NCBI RefSeq assembly: GCF_001696685.1
Contig: NZ_MBFG01000004.1
Span: 62,001 to 126,000, forward strand
Length of the DNA stretch: 64,000 bases
Source of the DNA: Nosocomiicoccus ampullae
Lineage (GTDB): Bacteria > Bacillota > Bacilli > Staphylococcales > Salinicoccaceae
Direction of reading: 5' to 3'
Shown here: positions 56,389-64,000 of the stretch, piece by piece
Layout: each line of letters opens with the position of its first letter
Position numbering within the stretch: position 1 is the first letter of the stretch
Translations under genes and position numbers: made by a program
Notes under the pieces: generated by a model
Databases searched by the model: none
Told to the model about the DNA's origin: nothing
What the model saw: the letters and a program-made list of their open reading frames with translations, nothing else

Positions 56389-56636
56389 GTAAAGTAAATT
56401 AAAAGAATTCGATAAAAGTGAGTCAGTGCGAGTACAATGTTAATTACAGCAAGTATATTCGTCAGTTTTTTACTGCCGAGGAGTATATAAATAACACTTA
56501 ACGCGCCGGAAACGACGAGTAAAATAATTCGGATACTTAACCAGTCGATTAATTCATCAGCTGAGTAGTTTGCGTATATATCGAATGCACTCCATGCATT
56601 AAATAATATAAAAATTAAAAGTAGTAATTGTTTCAT
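56385..56636 (-). CDS. Small three-helix membrane protein, 83 residues
   Basis: Hydrophobic protein with helices at about 2-16, 29-47 and 52-75. Start 56636 is chosen because GAAGGTGATG lies 6-9 bases upstream; a longer in-frame version to 56696 would run into the femX ribosome site. No family recognised. Its stop codon shares bases with the converging DUF368 stop, and it is divergent from femX with 63 bp between. Confidence 0.6.
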   Translation of the reverse strand: MKQLLLLIFILFNAWSAFDIYANYSADELIDWLSIRIILLVVSGALSVIYILLGSKKLTNILAVINIVLALTHFYRILLIYFT

Positions 56637-56699
56637 AATTTCATCACCTTCATTAGAAATTATAGCAAAATTTTTAAACGAATGATTGGAGCACATATT

Positions 56700-57932
56700 A
56701 TGTATAAAAAATTAAATGTGAACGAAAACGACTATAACACGTTTATTGAGACACATAAAAATGGCGACTTACTTCAGTTAACCGATTGGGCGGAATCTAA
56801 AAAGTTAACAGGTTGGTACTATAAGCGTATCGCTATTGGAAACGATGAAAAAATTGTAGGTGCAGCGACGTTACAATTTAAAAAAATTCCAAAAACAAAG
56901 TTTACGCTCTGCTACATATCGAGGGGATTTGTCGTCGATTATACCGATGAAGCGGCTGTAAAGACGTTATTATCCGAAACGATAGACGTCGCATTAAAAG
57001 AAAATAGTTACGTCATTAAAATCGATCCAGACATTCCTGAAGATGAAAAGGATACATTAAAACTCTTAAAGTCCCTCGGATTTAGGCACCACGGATTTTT
57101 AGATGGTATGAGTAAAGACGCGATTCAACCACGTCAAACGATGGTGACAGACGTTTCGGTCGACGACAAAGCACTACTTCAAAGTTTCGATAGAAATAAC
57201 CGTACGAGAGTCCGACGTGCGTTACGCATGGGGTCAGTTGTAAAACGTGCATCTCGTGAAGATTTAAAAACGTTTCACGAACTGATGAAAATCACCGGCG
57301 AACGAGACGGCTTTTTAACACGCGACATTACGTATTTTGAATCGATGTACGATGCACTCCACAATAACGGGCATATGGAACTGTTTTTAGTCGAACTAAA
57401 TCCTAAAAACGTAAAAGAAAATATTGAAAAAGACATTTTAAAAGTTAATAAAGATATTAAAAAAGCGGATAAAATCGCCGACGAGACGAAAAAACAAAAC
57501 CAATTAGACAATCTCAACAACCGTTTAAGCAAATTAAATACACAACTTGAAGAAATAAAAGAGATTAAATCGACAGAAGTATTATCTGGTGCGTTATACG
57601 CACAATGTGGAGAAAAGGCATATTATTTATACGGGGCATCATCCAACGATTACCGTAACTTTTTACCAAATCATCATATGCAGTTTCATATGATGCAATA
57701 TGCAAGAGCACATGGCGCAAAAAGTTATGACTTTGGAGGGACGAGTGTTTCACCGCCAGAAGACTCAGAGTATTTTGGGCTATGGCAATTTAAAAGTCAG
57801 TGGGGGACAGAAGTATCTAATAAGATCGGTGAATTTGATTACGTATTAAACCGACCATTGTATCACTTACTCAATACAGCCGTACCGCTGTATCAAAAAT
57901 CTAAAATGTTTTTAAATAAAATTAGAAAATAA
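56700..57932 (+). CDS. femX: FemX (FmhB), first-glycine peptidoglycan interpeptide ligase
   Basis: Cytosolic Fem-family aminoacyltransferase of 410 residues that uses Gly-tRNA to add the first residue of the interpeptide bridge onto lipid II. It is essential in staphylococci. It has two GNAT-like domains split by a helical coiled-coil arm (about 245-300, KDIKKADKIADETKKQ). The segments HKNGDLLQLTDWAESKKLTGWY, ITGERDGFLTRDI and FLPNHHMQFHMM with YDFGGT closely match FmhB (cut forms: NGDLLQLTDWAE, TGERDGFL). Start 56700 has TGGAGCAC upstream; ATG 56628 is rejected. Confidence 0.93.
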   Translation: MYKKLNVNENDYNTFIETHKNGDLLQLTDWAESKKLTGWYYKRIAIGNDEKIVGAATLQFKKIPKTKFTLCYISRGFVVDYTDEAAVKTLLSETIDVALKENSYVIKIDPDIPEDEKDTLKLLKSLGFRHHGFLDGMSKDAIQPRQTMVTDVSVDDKALLQSFDRNNRTRVRRALRMGSVVKRASREDLKTFHELMKITGERDGFLTRDITYFESMYDALHNNGHMELFLVELNPKNVKENIEKDILKVNKDIKKADKIADETKKQNQLDNLNNRLSKLNTQLEEIKEIKSTEVLSGALYAQCGEKAYYLYGASSNDYRNFLPNHHMQFHMMQYARAHGAKSYDFGGTSVSPPEDSEYFGLWQFKSQWGTEVSNKIGEFDYVLNRPLYHLLNTAVPLYQKSKMFLNKIRK

Positions 57933-57972
57933 GGGTATATTAAATACAAGTATTCTTAAAGGGGGATCAACT

Positions 57973-58894
57973 GTGTTTGAATATCAACGTTTATATTGGA
58001 ATCATTTACGCGGCGAACACCTTAAAGTCGTGTTAAACATCGTACTTTACGTCATTTTATCAAGTATCGTTTCAATAATTGGAATTGGATTAGGATTCAC
58101 TGTAATCGGGAGACAATATTTAGCTGGACAAGTGCACAAAGTGGACCTGGAGCACTCGGTATTATAGGAATCATATTAGCAGTACTATATTTATTTGCAT
58201 TAATAATATTTGTCTTATTACTACTCGGATACGGATATTACAATTACTTCTTCTTAGCATATGAAGAAAAAGAATCGAAATTTAATCATGGATTATTCGC
58301 TTTTAAAAAAGGGCGTTACTTAAAGTCATTAGGACTTGTCATCATCATTTCGATTATTGCTTTTGCAACGAACTTTGCACTTAGTTTTGTTGGTGCGCCA
58401 TTAAATTTAATGGTCGATCCGAACACTTTAACTAATGGAGATTATTCAATAAACTTTACACCAGCAATCATCGTTTTCGCTATCATCGGAGGCATTATCT
58501 CGATGCTTGTGTCATTTCTCATTGAAGGTATAACACTCAGCATGTGGTTTAGACATTTAGAAGCACCGATATCAACGCTTGGCGATAAAGTTGCGACTGG
58601 AATTAACGTCGTGTTTAAAACTTTAAGCAGTTTTTAAAACTGATTCTTTCAGTTTTCTTAATCGGCGTGTTACTCACGATTGTGATTGCGGTATTAATTA
58701 TTAGTGGTGTCGCAATTGGAGTTGCTACAAGCAGTGACGCTGTGATGTTCTTTGTAGTACCGATTATCATCATAGTTTCGATCGTTATCGGCTTGCTTGG
58801 TACTTATCTCATTTACGGAAGTTATGTCACGTTTTATAAAGAAAACCGCGCAAGATTAAACTTAGACGATGAAATTGAATATATTGAAGCATAA
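57973..58894 (+). pseudogene. Multi-pass membrane protein broken by two one-base losses
   Basis: GTG 57973 (GGGGG 8 bases before) opens a membrane protein whose reading frame moves twice: near 58128 (one extra A in TGGACAAG would join VIGRQYLAG to TSAQSGPGAL) and near 58627 (one more T in the T5 run would join TLSSF to LKLILSV). Repaired, it would be about 307 residues with six helices and a C-terminus NLDDEIEYIEA. It resembles DUF4013/DUF975-type membrane proteins, with no firm family. Both breaks may be real or sequencing errors. Confidence 0.75.
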
Positions 58895-58897
58895 AAA

Positions 58898-58930
58898 TAA
58901 GCCGTTCTACTTTATAGGTAGAACGGCTTA
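58898..58930. terminator. Shared terminator at 58.9 kb
   Basis: TAAGCCGTTCTAC / GTAGAACGGCTTA, a perfect 13-bp stem with a 7-base loop that contains the stop of the leftward gene. Confidence 0.85.
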
Positions 58931-59184
58931 AATATTGCTAAATATGCTATAAATCCAATAGAGACGAGAGAAATTGTCATTAACGTTAGAGAGAAATAGT
59001 TATTTAACTCGTCGTCAGAATTACTTGAACTCGTATTAAATGCTTTTACGCTTATATAGAGAGAAAGTAACGCGACTATAGACCAAGAATATATAGTGAA
59101 GAAAATAACACCTTCATTTAAAATGATGTTCACAAAAAATATCGCTTGAATCATAGTAAGTAACATCAATATAACTCGAGTCAT
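58912..59184 (-). CDS. Small three-helix membrane protein, 90 residues
   Basis: Last gene of the leftward operon with the MFS exporter. Hydrophobic segments at about 3-21, 24-46 and 65-84. The middle loop is SNSDDELNNY. No family recognised. It begins 13 bases after the preceding 104-residue gene. Confidence 0.65.
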   Translation of the reverse strand: MTRVILMLLTMIQAIFFVNIILNEGVIFFTIYSWSIVALLSLYISVKAFNTSSSNSDDELNNYFSLTLMTISLVSIGFIAYLAIFKPFYL

Positions 59185-59197
59185 AATAGAGGTCCTC

Positions 59198-59512
59198 TTA
59201 AACTACGAATAAATACACGACTAAAGCGATCGCCATCGCTACTGTAAAGGCGTGTATTAAATATAAGTGTCGGTTATCATGTCTCACTTTAAATGCTGTA
59301 ATTTCTACAGAAGAAATAATAGAGATTGCGAGTAATAACATCATATAATCATCAATGCCTTGGACAGGTAATATGTTAGAAACCAACATACTTAAAAATC
59401 CGAGTCCAGACAACAGTCTTATGACAATTAAAAATTTCGCACGTAATCCATATATTGTGACAAACGCCACGAGTAAATAACTAATTAACATCATTATTGT
59501 TAAAAATGTCAT
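59198..59512 (-). CDS. Small membrane protein, 104 residues
   Basis: Three to four helices (about 1-20, 26-46, 53-72 and 82-103). The start overlaps the MFS stop (ATGA), so it is coupled to the exporter. It has the same size class and spacing as its downstream neighbour, which may be a distant paralogue. Function unknown; a drug-exporter helper is a guess. Confidence 0.65.
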   Translation of the reverse strand: MTFLTIMMLISYLLVAFVTIYGLRAKFLIVIRLLSGLGFLSMLVSNILPVQGIDDYMMLLLAISIISSVEITAFKVRHDNRHLYLIHAFTVAMAIALVVYLFVV

Positions 59513-60681
59513 GCAACTTGACCTCTTTTTCTATAATACTGGTAAATGAAGAACGTCGATAATAACACGAGAAGTGCACCAAACACAAACGGTACACCGT
59601 AGTGAATTAAGAATAGTATGTTGAAAAATATCGGTCCGACAATACGCCCGAGACTATCGAGAGAATACGTTGTAGCTGTCATTTTACCAACTTCATGATG
59701 TCTTGCTTCTTTCGTAATTTGAGATGTCATTAACGTACGAACGAGTGCATTACCTGACATTAATAAGACGATACAAATTCCCGCGTAAAATAACCCCGTC
59801 ATAAACGGCAACATAATAAATGCAATTAATGCCATCGCTTGACCGATGATCATCGCACCATATTCTTGGCCATCTTTTAACTTACGAATCACGCCACCTT
59901 GAATGATCGCGTTAAAAATTCCACCGATAAAGAACAGGACACCCATCTCTCCTGGTGTAATATCGATTTTTTCTTTACCGAGTAGTTGGAACGTACTCTC
60001 CATACCACTCATCATAAACATGACGACAAACGTCGCAACGAGAAGTATACCAACAGGTTGAATAAAATATTCCTTTTGGACAGCGATCCCACGCTCAATA
60101 TCTGTATTCGAACGATATGTTTCTTTGATTTTCAACACCGAAAAGATAAGCGCAGTAAAAATAATAATTGCAGTCATAAAAAATGGTGCTGAGACAGAAA
60201 CAGATGCAAGTAGACCACCGATACCAGGGCCGAATACGAATCCGATACCCATTGCCATACCGATAAGCCCCATGTATTTAGTACGTGTTTCAATAGATGT
60301 AATATCTGCGACCATTGAAGTTGTCGCGACATATAGTGCACCTGACGCCATACCTGCAATGAAACGGCTGATGTAAAGGATCGCGAGACTATTTGAGAAT
60401 ATCGCAAATACTAAAAAACTTAACATAAAGACAAATAGTCCGCCGATTAATAACGGTCTTCTACCGATACGGTCAGATAACGTTCCAAAAAACGGTGCAG
60501 ATATAAAACTTGCAATCGAATAAATTGCGATAATGAAACCTAAGTGCAGAGTGCTCACACCAAATACGACGACTAACTCCGGCATAACAGGAATAATCAT
60601 ACTAAACCCAAAATAAATTAAAAACTGGATGAGCATAATAAATAAAATCTTCTCTTTTAAATTCTCTGTCATCGTTAACAT
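59509..60681 (-). CDS. MFS multidrug-type exporter (DHA1, NorA/Bmr-like)
   Basis: Major facilitator of 390 residues with 12 helices. Motif A is GTLSDRIGRRP between helices 2 and 3; motif C GIGFVFGPGIGG in helix 5 marks drug:proton antiporters. The closest layout is that of NorA/Bmr/TetA-like DHA1 exporters. Substrates unknown. ATG 60681 is chosen: it overlaps the upstream stop as TGATG and follows AAAAAAGGC; a TTG at 60684 and ATG 60672 are alternatives. Confidence 0.85.
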   Translation of the reverse strand: MLTMTENLKEKILFIMLIQFLIYFGFSMIIPVMPELVVVFGVSTLHLGFIIAIYSIASFISAPFFGTLSDRIGRRPLLIGGLFVFMLSFLVFAIFSNSLAILYISRFIAGMASGALYVATTSMVADITSIETRTKYMGLIGMAMGIGFVFGPGIGGLLASVSVSAPFFMTAIIIFTALIFSVLKIKETYRSNTDIERGIAVQKEYFIQPVGILLVATFVVMFMMSGMESTFQLLGKEKIDITPGEMGVLFFIGGIFNAIIQGGVIRKLKDGQEYGAMIIGQAMALIAFIMLPFMTGLFYAGICIVLLMSGNALVRTLMTSQITKEARHHEVGKMTATTYSLDSLGRIVGPIFFNILFLIHYGVPFVFGALLVLLSTFFIYQYYRKRGQVA

Positions 60682-60851
60682 CAACTGCCTTTTTTAATTT
60701 TATCTTTTATCTCTTTGATCTCACGTTCAAGAGACTCTAACTGCTTCAGCATCTTATCTGGAGCTTGTCCAGTGGATTCAATTTTTTCTAAATCACCCTG
60801 GATTCGGATGTAATCATATTTTAAAGTTTCTAAATGTTGTTTTAAATCCAT
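60681..60851 (-). CDS. SE1561-like small coiled-coil protein, 56 residues
   Basis: AGAGGTGAGAG precedes ATG 60851, which opens a 56-codon frame: charged and helical (LETLKYDYIRIQGDLEKIES, then LKQLESLEREIKEIKDKI). It looks like the short SE1561-family proteins of staphylococci, of unknown role. Its TGA overlaps the exporter start, so it heads that operon. Confidence 0.75.
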   Translation of the reverse strand: MDLKQHLETLKYDYIRIQGDLEKIESTGQAPDKMLKQLESLEREIKEIKDKIKKGS

Positions 60852-60914
60852 GCTCTCACCTCTAATTATGTAGTTATAGTTAATGATAGCACAAAAGCGC
60901 TTTACAGCTCTATG

Positions 60915-60941
60915 TAAAAAAGCAGGGAATCACTCCCTGCT
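60915..60941 (-). terminator. PepSY lipoprotein terminator
   Basis: AGCAGGGA / TCCCTGCT with a 5-base loop and, leftward, TTTTTTAC. Confidence 0.85.
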
Positions 60942-60957
60942 GTTAAACGTTTATAAA

Positions 60958-61611
60958 TTAGTCATCGCTTTCTACGAAATCTCCTGTATAAGCATCGACT
61001 TTAACATCGACGTTATTACCGTTGTCTTGAACGATTTCGATTTCATAATATAAATTACCGTCGTCAAAGTCGGTAGACCATTCTGTTACTTTACCGTTCA
61101 CATTATCTTTTGCAGTTTGAATCGCATCTTCAACTTTAACTAAGTCGCTATAATTAAAATACTTATTATCGTTTTCATCGTCTTCTGCTTCAGTTTCTTC
61201 TTTTACTACTGATAAATCATTGACGTCTAAACTCACTTCATATTCTTCAGTATCACTTTCGAGCTCTATTTTATAGACATATTGGTTATTTTCTTTCGAT
61301 ACGCCAATGTCAGTTAATTGTCCATCAAAACGAGATTTTGCTTCTTCGATCGCATCTTCAATGGACTTACTAAAGCTCGCCATATCGAGTTCATCGCCTT
61401 CGTTTGATGAAGCATTATTTGAATTTTCATTTGATGAGTTGTCGTTTTCAGAGTCGTTGTTTTCAGATTTGTTATCGCTTGTTGACTCTGTTGTTTCAGT
61501 TTGTTTTGATTCGCTTTGGTTAGTTGTTTCTTCATTATTATCGTTGCCACATGCTGCAAGTGTTAGTGACGCTGCGATTAATAATGATGTGATTTTAAAT
61601 TTAGTGTTCAT
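60958..61611 (-). CDS. PepSY-domain lipoprotein
   Basis: Surface lipoprotein of 217 residues. Signal MNTKFKITSLLIAASLTLAAC has lipobox LAAC (Cys21). A long Ser/Asn/Glu linker (about 22-75) is followed by two PepSY units (about 78-140 and 150-215): IEDAIEEAKSRFDGQLTDIG and VEDAIQTAKDNVNGKVTEW, the second ending VKVDAYTGDFVE. PepSY domains are thought to modulate peptidases outside the cell. AGGAGGAATG lies before the start. Confidence 0.85.
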   Translation of the reverse strand: MNTKFKITSLLIAASLTLAACGNDNNEETTNQSESKQTETTESTSDNKSENNDSENDNSSNENSNNASSNEGDELDMASFSKSIEDAIEEAKSRFDGQLTDIGVSKENNQYVYKIELESDTEEYEVSLDVNDLSVVKEETEAEDDENDNKYFNYSDLVKVEDAIQTAKDNVNGKVTEWSTDFDDGNLYYEIEIVQDNGNNVDVKVDAYTGDFVESDD

Positions 61612-61757
61612 TAGGCATTCCTCCTATGACTAACTATTGCCACAGTATTGAACATATAAACATAATTCATATTAAACTTATTGCATTGTGCGTCTTTTAA
61701 CGATAAAATTTATAAATAATTTAATTTCTACTATAAATAGAATAGAGAGAGTATAAG

Positions 61758-63092
61758 ATGAAACGATATTTTCAATTTGATGAGTTAGGTACAAATTACC
61801 GTCGTGAAACTATTGGTGGGATCACTACATTTCTTTCGATGGCATATGTTTTAGCAGTTAACCCTGCAATGCTTAGTCTTGCAGGAGTTGAGGGTATTCC
61901 AGATGATATGCGTATGGATATTAACGCAGTATTTGTTGCGACGTGTCTCGCGGCATTTATCGGAACGTTTATTATGGGTGTTTGGGCGAGATATCCAATC
62001 GCTTTAGCTCCTGGGATGGGGTTAAACGCATTTTTCGCGTTCTCTGTTGTACTTGGAATGGGAATCCCATGGCAAACAGCGCTATCTGGTGTACTCGTAT
62101 CCGGTGTACTATTTTTAATACTGACAGCATCTGGTGTTAGAGAGTACGTAATCAATGCGATACCGATGGAAATGAAGATGGCCGTTAGTGCCGGGATTGG
62201 TTTTTTCATCGCGTTCGTTGGATTTAAAGGTGCCGGGTTCATCGTTGCAGATGAAAACACGCTCGTACATATTGGTAACATTCATGATGCACACGTTATC
62301 CTTACAATATTTGGATTAGTGCTTTCAGTCATATTAATGACGCGTAAAGTCCCAGGTGCGATTTTTATAGGAATGATTATTACCGCGATCGTCGGACTCG
62401 TGTTTAACTTATTACCGATGCCTGAAGCGGTCGTGAGTAAAGTGCCGAGCATTGCACCAACGTTCGGTGCAGCATTTGAAGGATTTTTAAATCCGTCTGA
62501 GCTTTTTAATGTACAGTTTTTAGTCGTCGTATTAACATTTTTATTTGTTGATTTCTTTGACACGGCGGGTACATTAGTTGGAATCGCGTCACAGGCGAAT
62601 TTAATTAAAGATAATAAAATACCACGTGCAAGTCGTGCACTTGCTGCAGACTCATTCGCAACAATTTCAGGAGCGATCCTAGGTACATCGACGACGACGT
62701 CTTATGTCGAATCGACAGCAGGAGTTGCAGCTGGTGCGAGAACTGGATTTGCAAGTATCGTATCGTCACTACTATTTTTACTCGCGATATTCTTTAGTCC
62801 ATTAATTGTCGTGTTCACATCTGAAGTGACTGCACCTGCACTTATAATAGTAGGCGCATTAATGGCATCGAACTTAAGCAAAGTAGAGTGGACGCGTTTC
62901 GAAGTGGCAGTACCAGCGTTTCTAACAGTAATAATGATGCCACTCACTTATAGTGTCGCAACAGGAATCGCGATTGGTTTTATCTTTTATCCTATTACAA
63001 TGTTAGTTGCTGGAAGAAAGAAAGATATCCACCCGATCATGTATGTATTAGCAGTTATATTTATTCTCTATTTTATATTTATATTAAGATAA
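61758..63092 (+). CDS. pbuG: NCS2/AzgA-type purine permease (PbuG-like)
   Basis: Proton-coupled hypoxanthine/guanine/adenine permease of 444 residues with about 13-14 helices. AzgA signatures: GGITTFLSMAYVLAVNP, GMGLNAFFAFSVV, FVDFFDTAGTLVG and GTSTTTSYVESTAGVAAGARTG (cut: LGTSTTTSYVES). It is next to the S10 operon as in S. aureus. No purine riboswitch was found in the 146-bp upstream gap. A terminator that overlaps the next promoter follows. Confidence 0.9.
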   Translation: MKRYFQFDELGTNYRRETIGGITTFLSMAYVLAVNPAMLSLAGVEGIPDDMRMDINAVFVATCLAAFIGTFIMGVWARYPIALAPGMGLNAFFAFSVVLGMGIPWQTALSGVLVSGVLFLILTASGVREYVINAIPMEMKMAVSAGIGFFIAFVGFKGAGFIVADENTLVHIGNIHDAHVILTIFGLVLSVILMTRKVPGAIFIGMIITAIVGLVFNLLPMPEAVVSKVPSIAPTFGAAFEGFLNPSELFNVQFLVVVLTFLFVDFFDTAGTLVGIASQANLIKDNKIPRASRALAADSFATISGAILGTSTTTSYVESTAGVAAGARTGFASIVSSLLFLLAIFFSPLIVVFTSEVTAPALIIVGALMASNLSKVEWTRFEVAVPAFLTVIMMPLTYSVATGIAIGFIFYPITMLVAGRKKDIHPIMYVLAVIFILYFIFILR

Positions 63093-63108
63093 GATATGCT
63101 TGATAAAA

Positions 63109-63153
63109 AAGAGTGAAAAATCTCGGATAACCCTTGATTTCTTCACTCTTTTA
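63109..63153 (+). terminator. pbuG terminator
   Basis: AAAAGAGTGAA / TTCACTCTTTT arms close an approximately 20-base loop and the 3' arm ends in T; the following S10 promoter overlaps it. Confidence 0.65.
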
Positions 63154-63162
63154 ATGTATTAT
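63134..63162 (+). promoter_or_regulatory. Promoter of the S10 ribosomal protein operon
   Basis: TTGATT (63134-63139) and TATTAT (63157-63162) at exactly 17 bp. It sits in the 3' arm of the pbuG terminator. Confidence 0.6.
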
Positions 63163-63169
63163 ATATAGC

Positions 63170-63667
<498 letters not shown>

Positions 63668-63693
63668 ATTAATATCAGGAGGTGCGACTTTCG

Positions 63694-64000
63694 ATGACCA
63701 AAGGAATCTTAGGTAAAAAAGTAGGAATGACTCAAATCTTCGGAGAGAACGGAGAGCTAATTCCAGTAACAGTTATTGAAGCGGCAGGTAACGTTGTCCT
63801 TCAAAAGAAAACAGAAGAAGTAGACGGATATAATGCAGTACAAATTGGTTTTGATGACAAGCAAGACTATAAACCAACTAGACGTACTAACAAATACGCA
63901 ACTAAGCCTGAAATGGGCCACGTTAAAGCTTCAGGTGCAAACCCTAAGCGCTTCGTACGCGAATTCCGCAACCTAAACGTAGATGAATTCGACGTAGGTC
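63694..64000 (+). CDS. rplC: 50S ribosomal protein L3, N-terminal part
   Basis: Begins [20 protein letters not shown] with [13 protein letters not shown] and GYNAVQIGF, typical of L3. The window cuts it after about 102 residues. AGGAGG lies 10 bases before the start, 26 bp after rpsJ. Confidence 0.97.
   Translation, partial: MTKGILGKKVGMTQIFGENGELIPVTVIEAAGNVVLQKKTEEVDGYNAVQIGFDDKQDYKPTRRTNKYATKPEMGHVKASGANPKRFVREFRNLNVDEFDVG

Noticed and set aside
61612..61757. Purine riboswitch before the purine permease
   Set aside because: The conserved loop and junction sequences of purine aptamers are not present in the gap.

Overview
The window is low-GC Firmicute DNA from the family Staphylococcaceae. 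The order dnaB-purA-tRNA-Glu-tRNA-Asp, the walRKHIJ operon followed by rlmH, FemX (FmhB), two malate:quinone oxidoreductase paralogues like staphylococcal Mqo1 and Mqo2, and the rpsJ-rplC start of the S10 operon all point there. Several details (a DAHP synthase with a ferredoxin-like regulatory domain rather than chorismate mutase, and rlmH within about 50 kb of the S10 operon) suggest a relative such as Nosocomiicoccus, Jeotgalicoccus or Salinicoccus rather than Staphylococcus itself. The genus is inference.

Layout. 1-2.4 kb: end of dnaB, purA and two tRNAs. 2.4-8.0 kb: an oppABCDF oligopeptide importer with catabolite-repression-like sites over its promoter. 8.1-13.6 kb: the essential WalRK two-component system with WalH, WalI and WalJ, followed by three perfect DnaA boxes in 44 bp. 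13.6-24.1 kb: rlmH, whose 3' end carries the SCC attachment sequence, then an accessory stretch. It begins with a collapsed SCC remnant (a ccrA start and another truncated gene start facing each other across a deletion joint) and continues with an LLM flavin oxidoreductase, an SDR, pepF, a double-GNAT protein, a GrpB-family protein, an Mqo2/Lqo-like enzyme, an S-box aptamer with no methionine gene downstream, and an ABC-F protein. 24.1-33.7 kb: an ornithine-cyclodeaminase-like protein, a HAD phosphatase with serC and serA (serine synthesis), a rhodanese, an aromatic-type PLP decarboxylase, an arylsulfotransferase-type lipoprotein, and HIT and YolD proteins. A near-perfect parS site lies across the serC start. 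33.7-42.2 kb: YhgE/Pip protein with a divergent TetR regulator, an amino-acid permease, a methyltransferase, DegV, a YeiH exporter and a HAD-IB hydrolase. 42.2-46.6 kb: Mqo1, a RacA-like MerR/coiled-coil protein with a second parS-like site behind it, DAHP synthase and a SagB-like glucosaminidase. 46.6-53.7 kb: fdhD, a frameshifted formate/oxalate-type carrier, an FdhF/YdeP molybdoenzyme, a transporter and an amidohydrolase. 53.7-64 kb: Na/Pi cotransporter, DUF368 (PopT-type) lipid-carrier translocase, FemX, a doubly frameshifted membrane protein, an MFS drug-exporter operon, a PepSY lipoprotein, a purine permease and the start of the S10 operon.

The origin-proximal character (dnaB, walRK, DnaA boxes, two parS-like sites, a possible chromosome-anchoring protein) runs through the window. 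The most unusual items are the SCC deletion scar next to rlmH, the orphan S-box that would transcribe antisense to mqo2, the parS site built into the serC translation start, and the RacA-like protein beside a second parS-like site. Three separate one-base losses break two genes (three if each break is counted) and could be sequencing errors.
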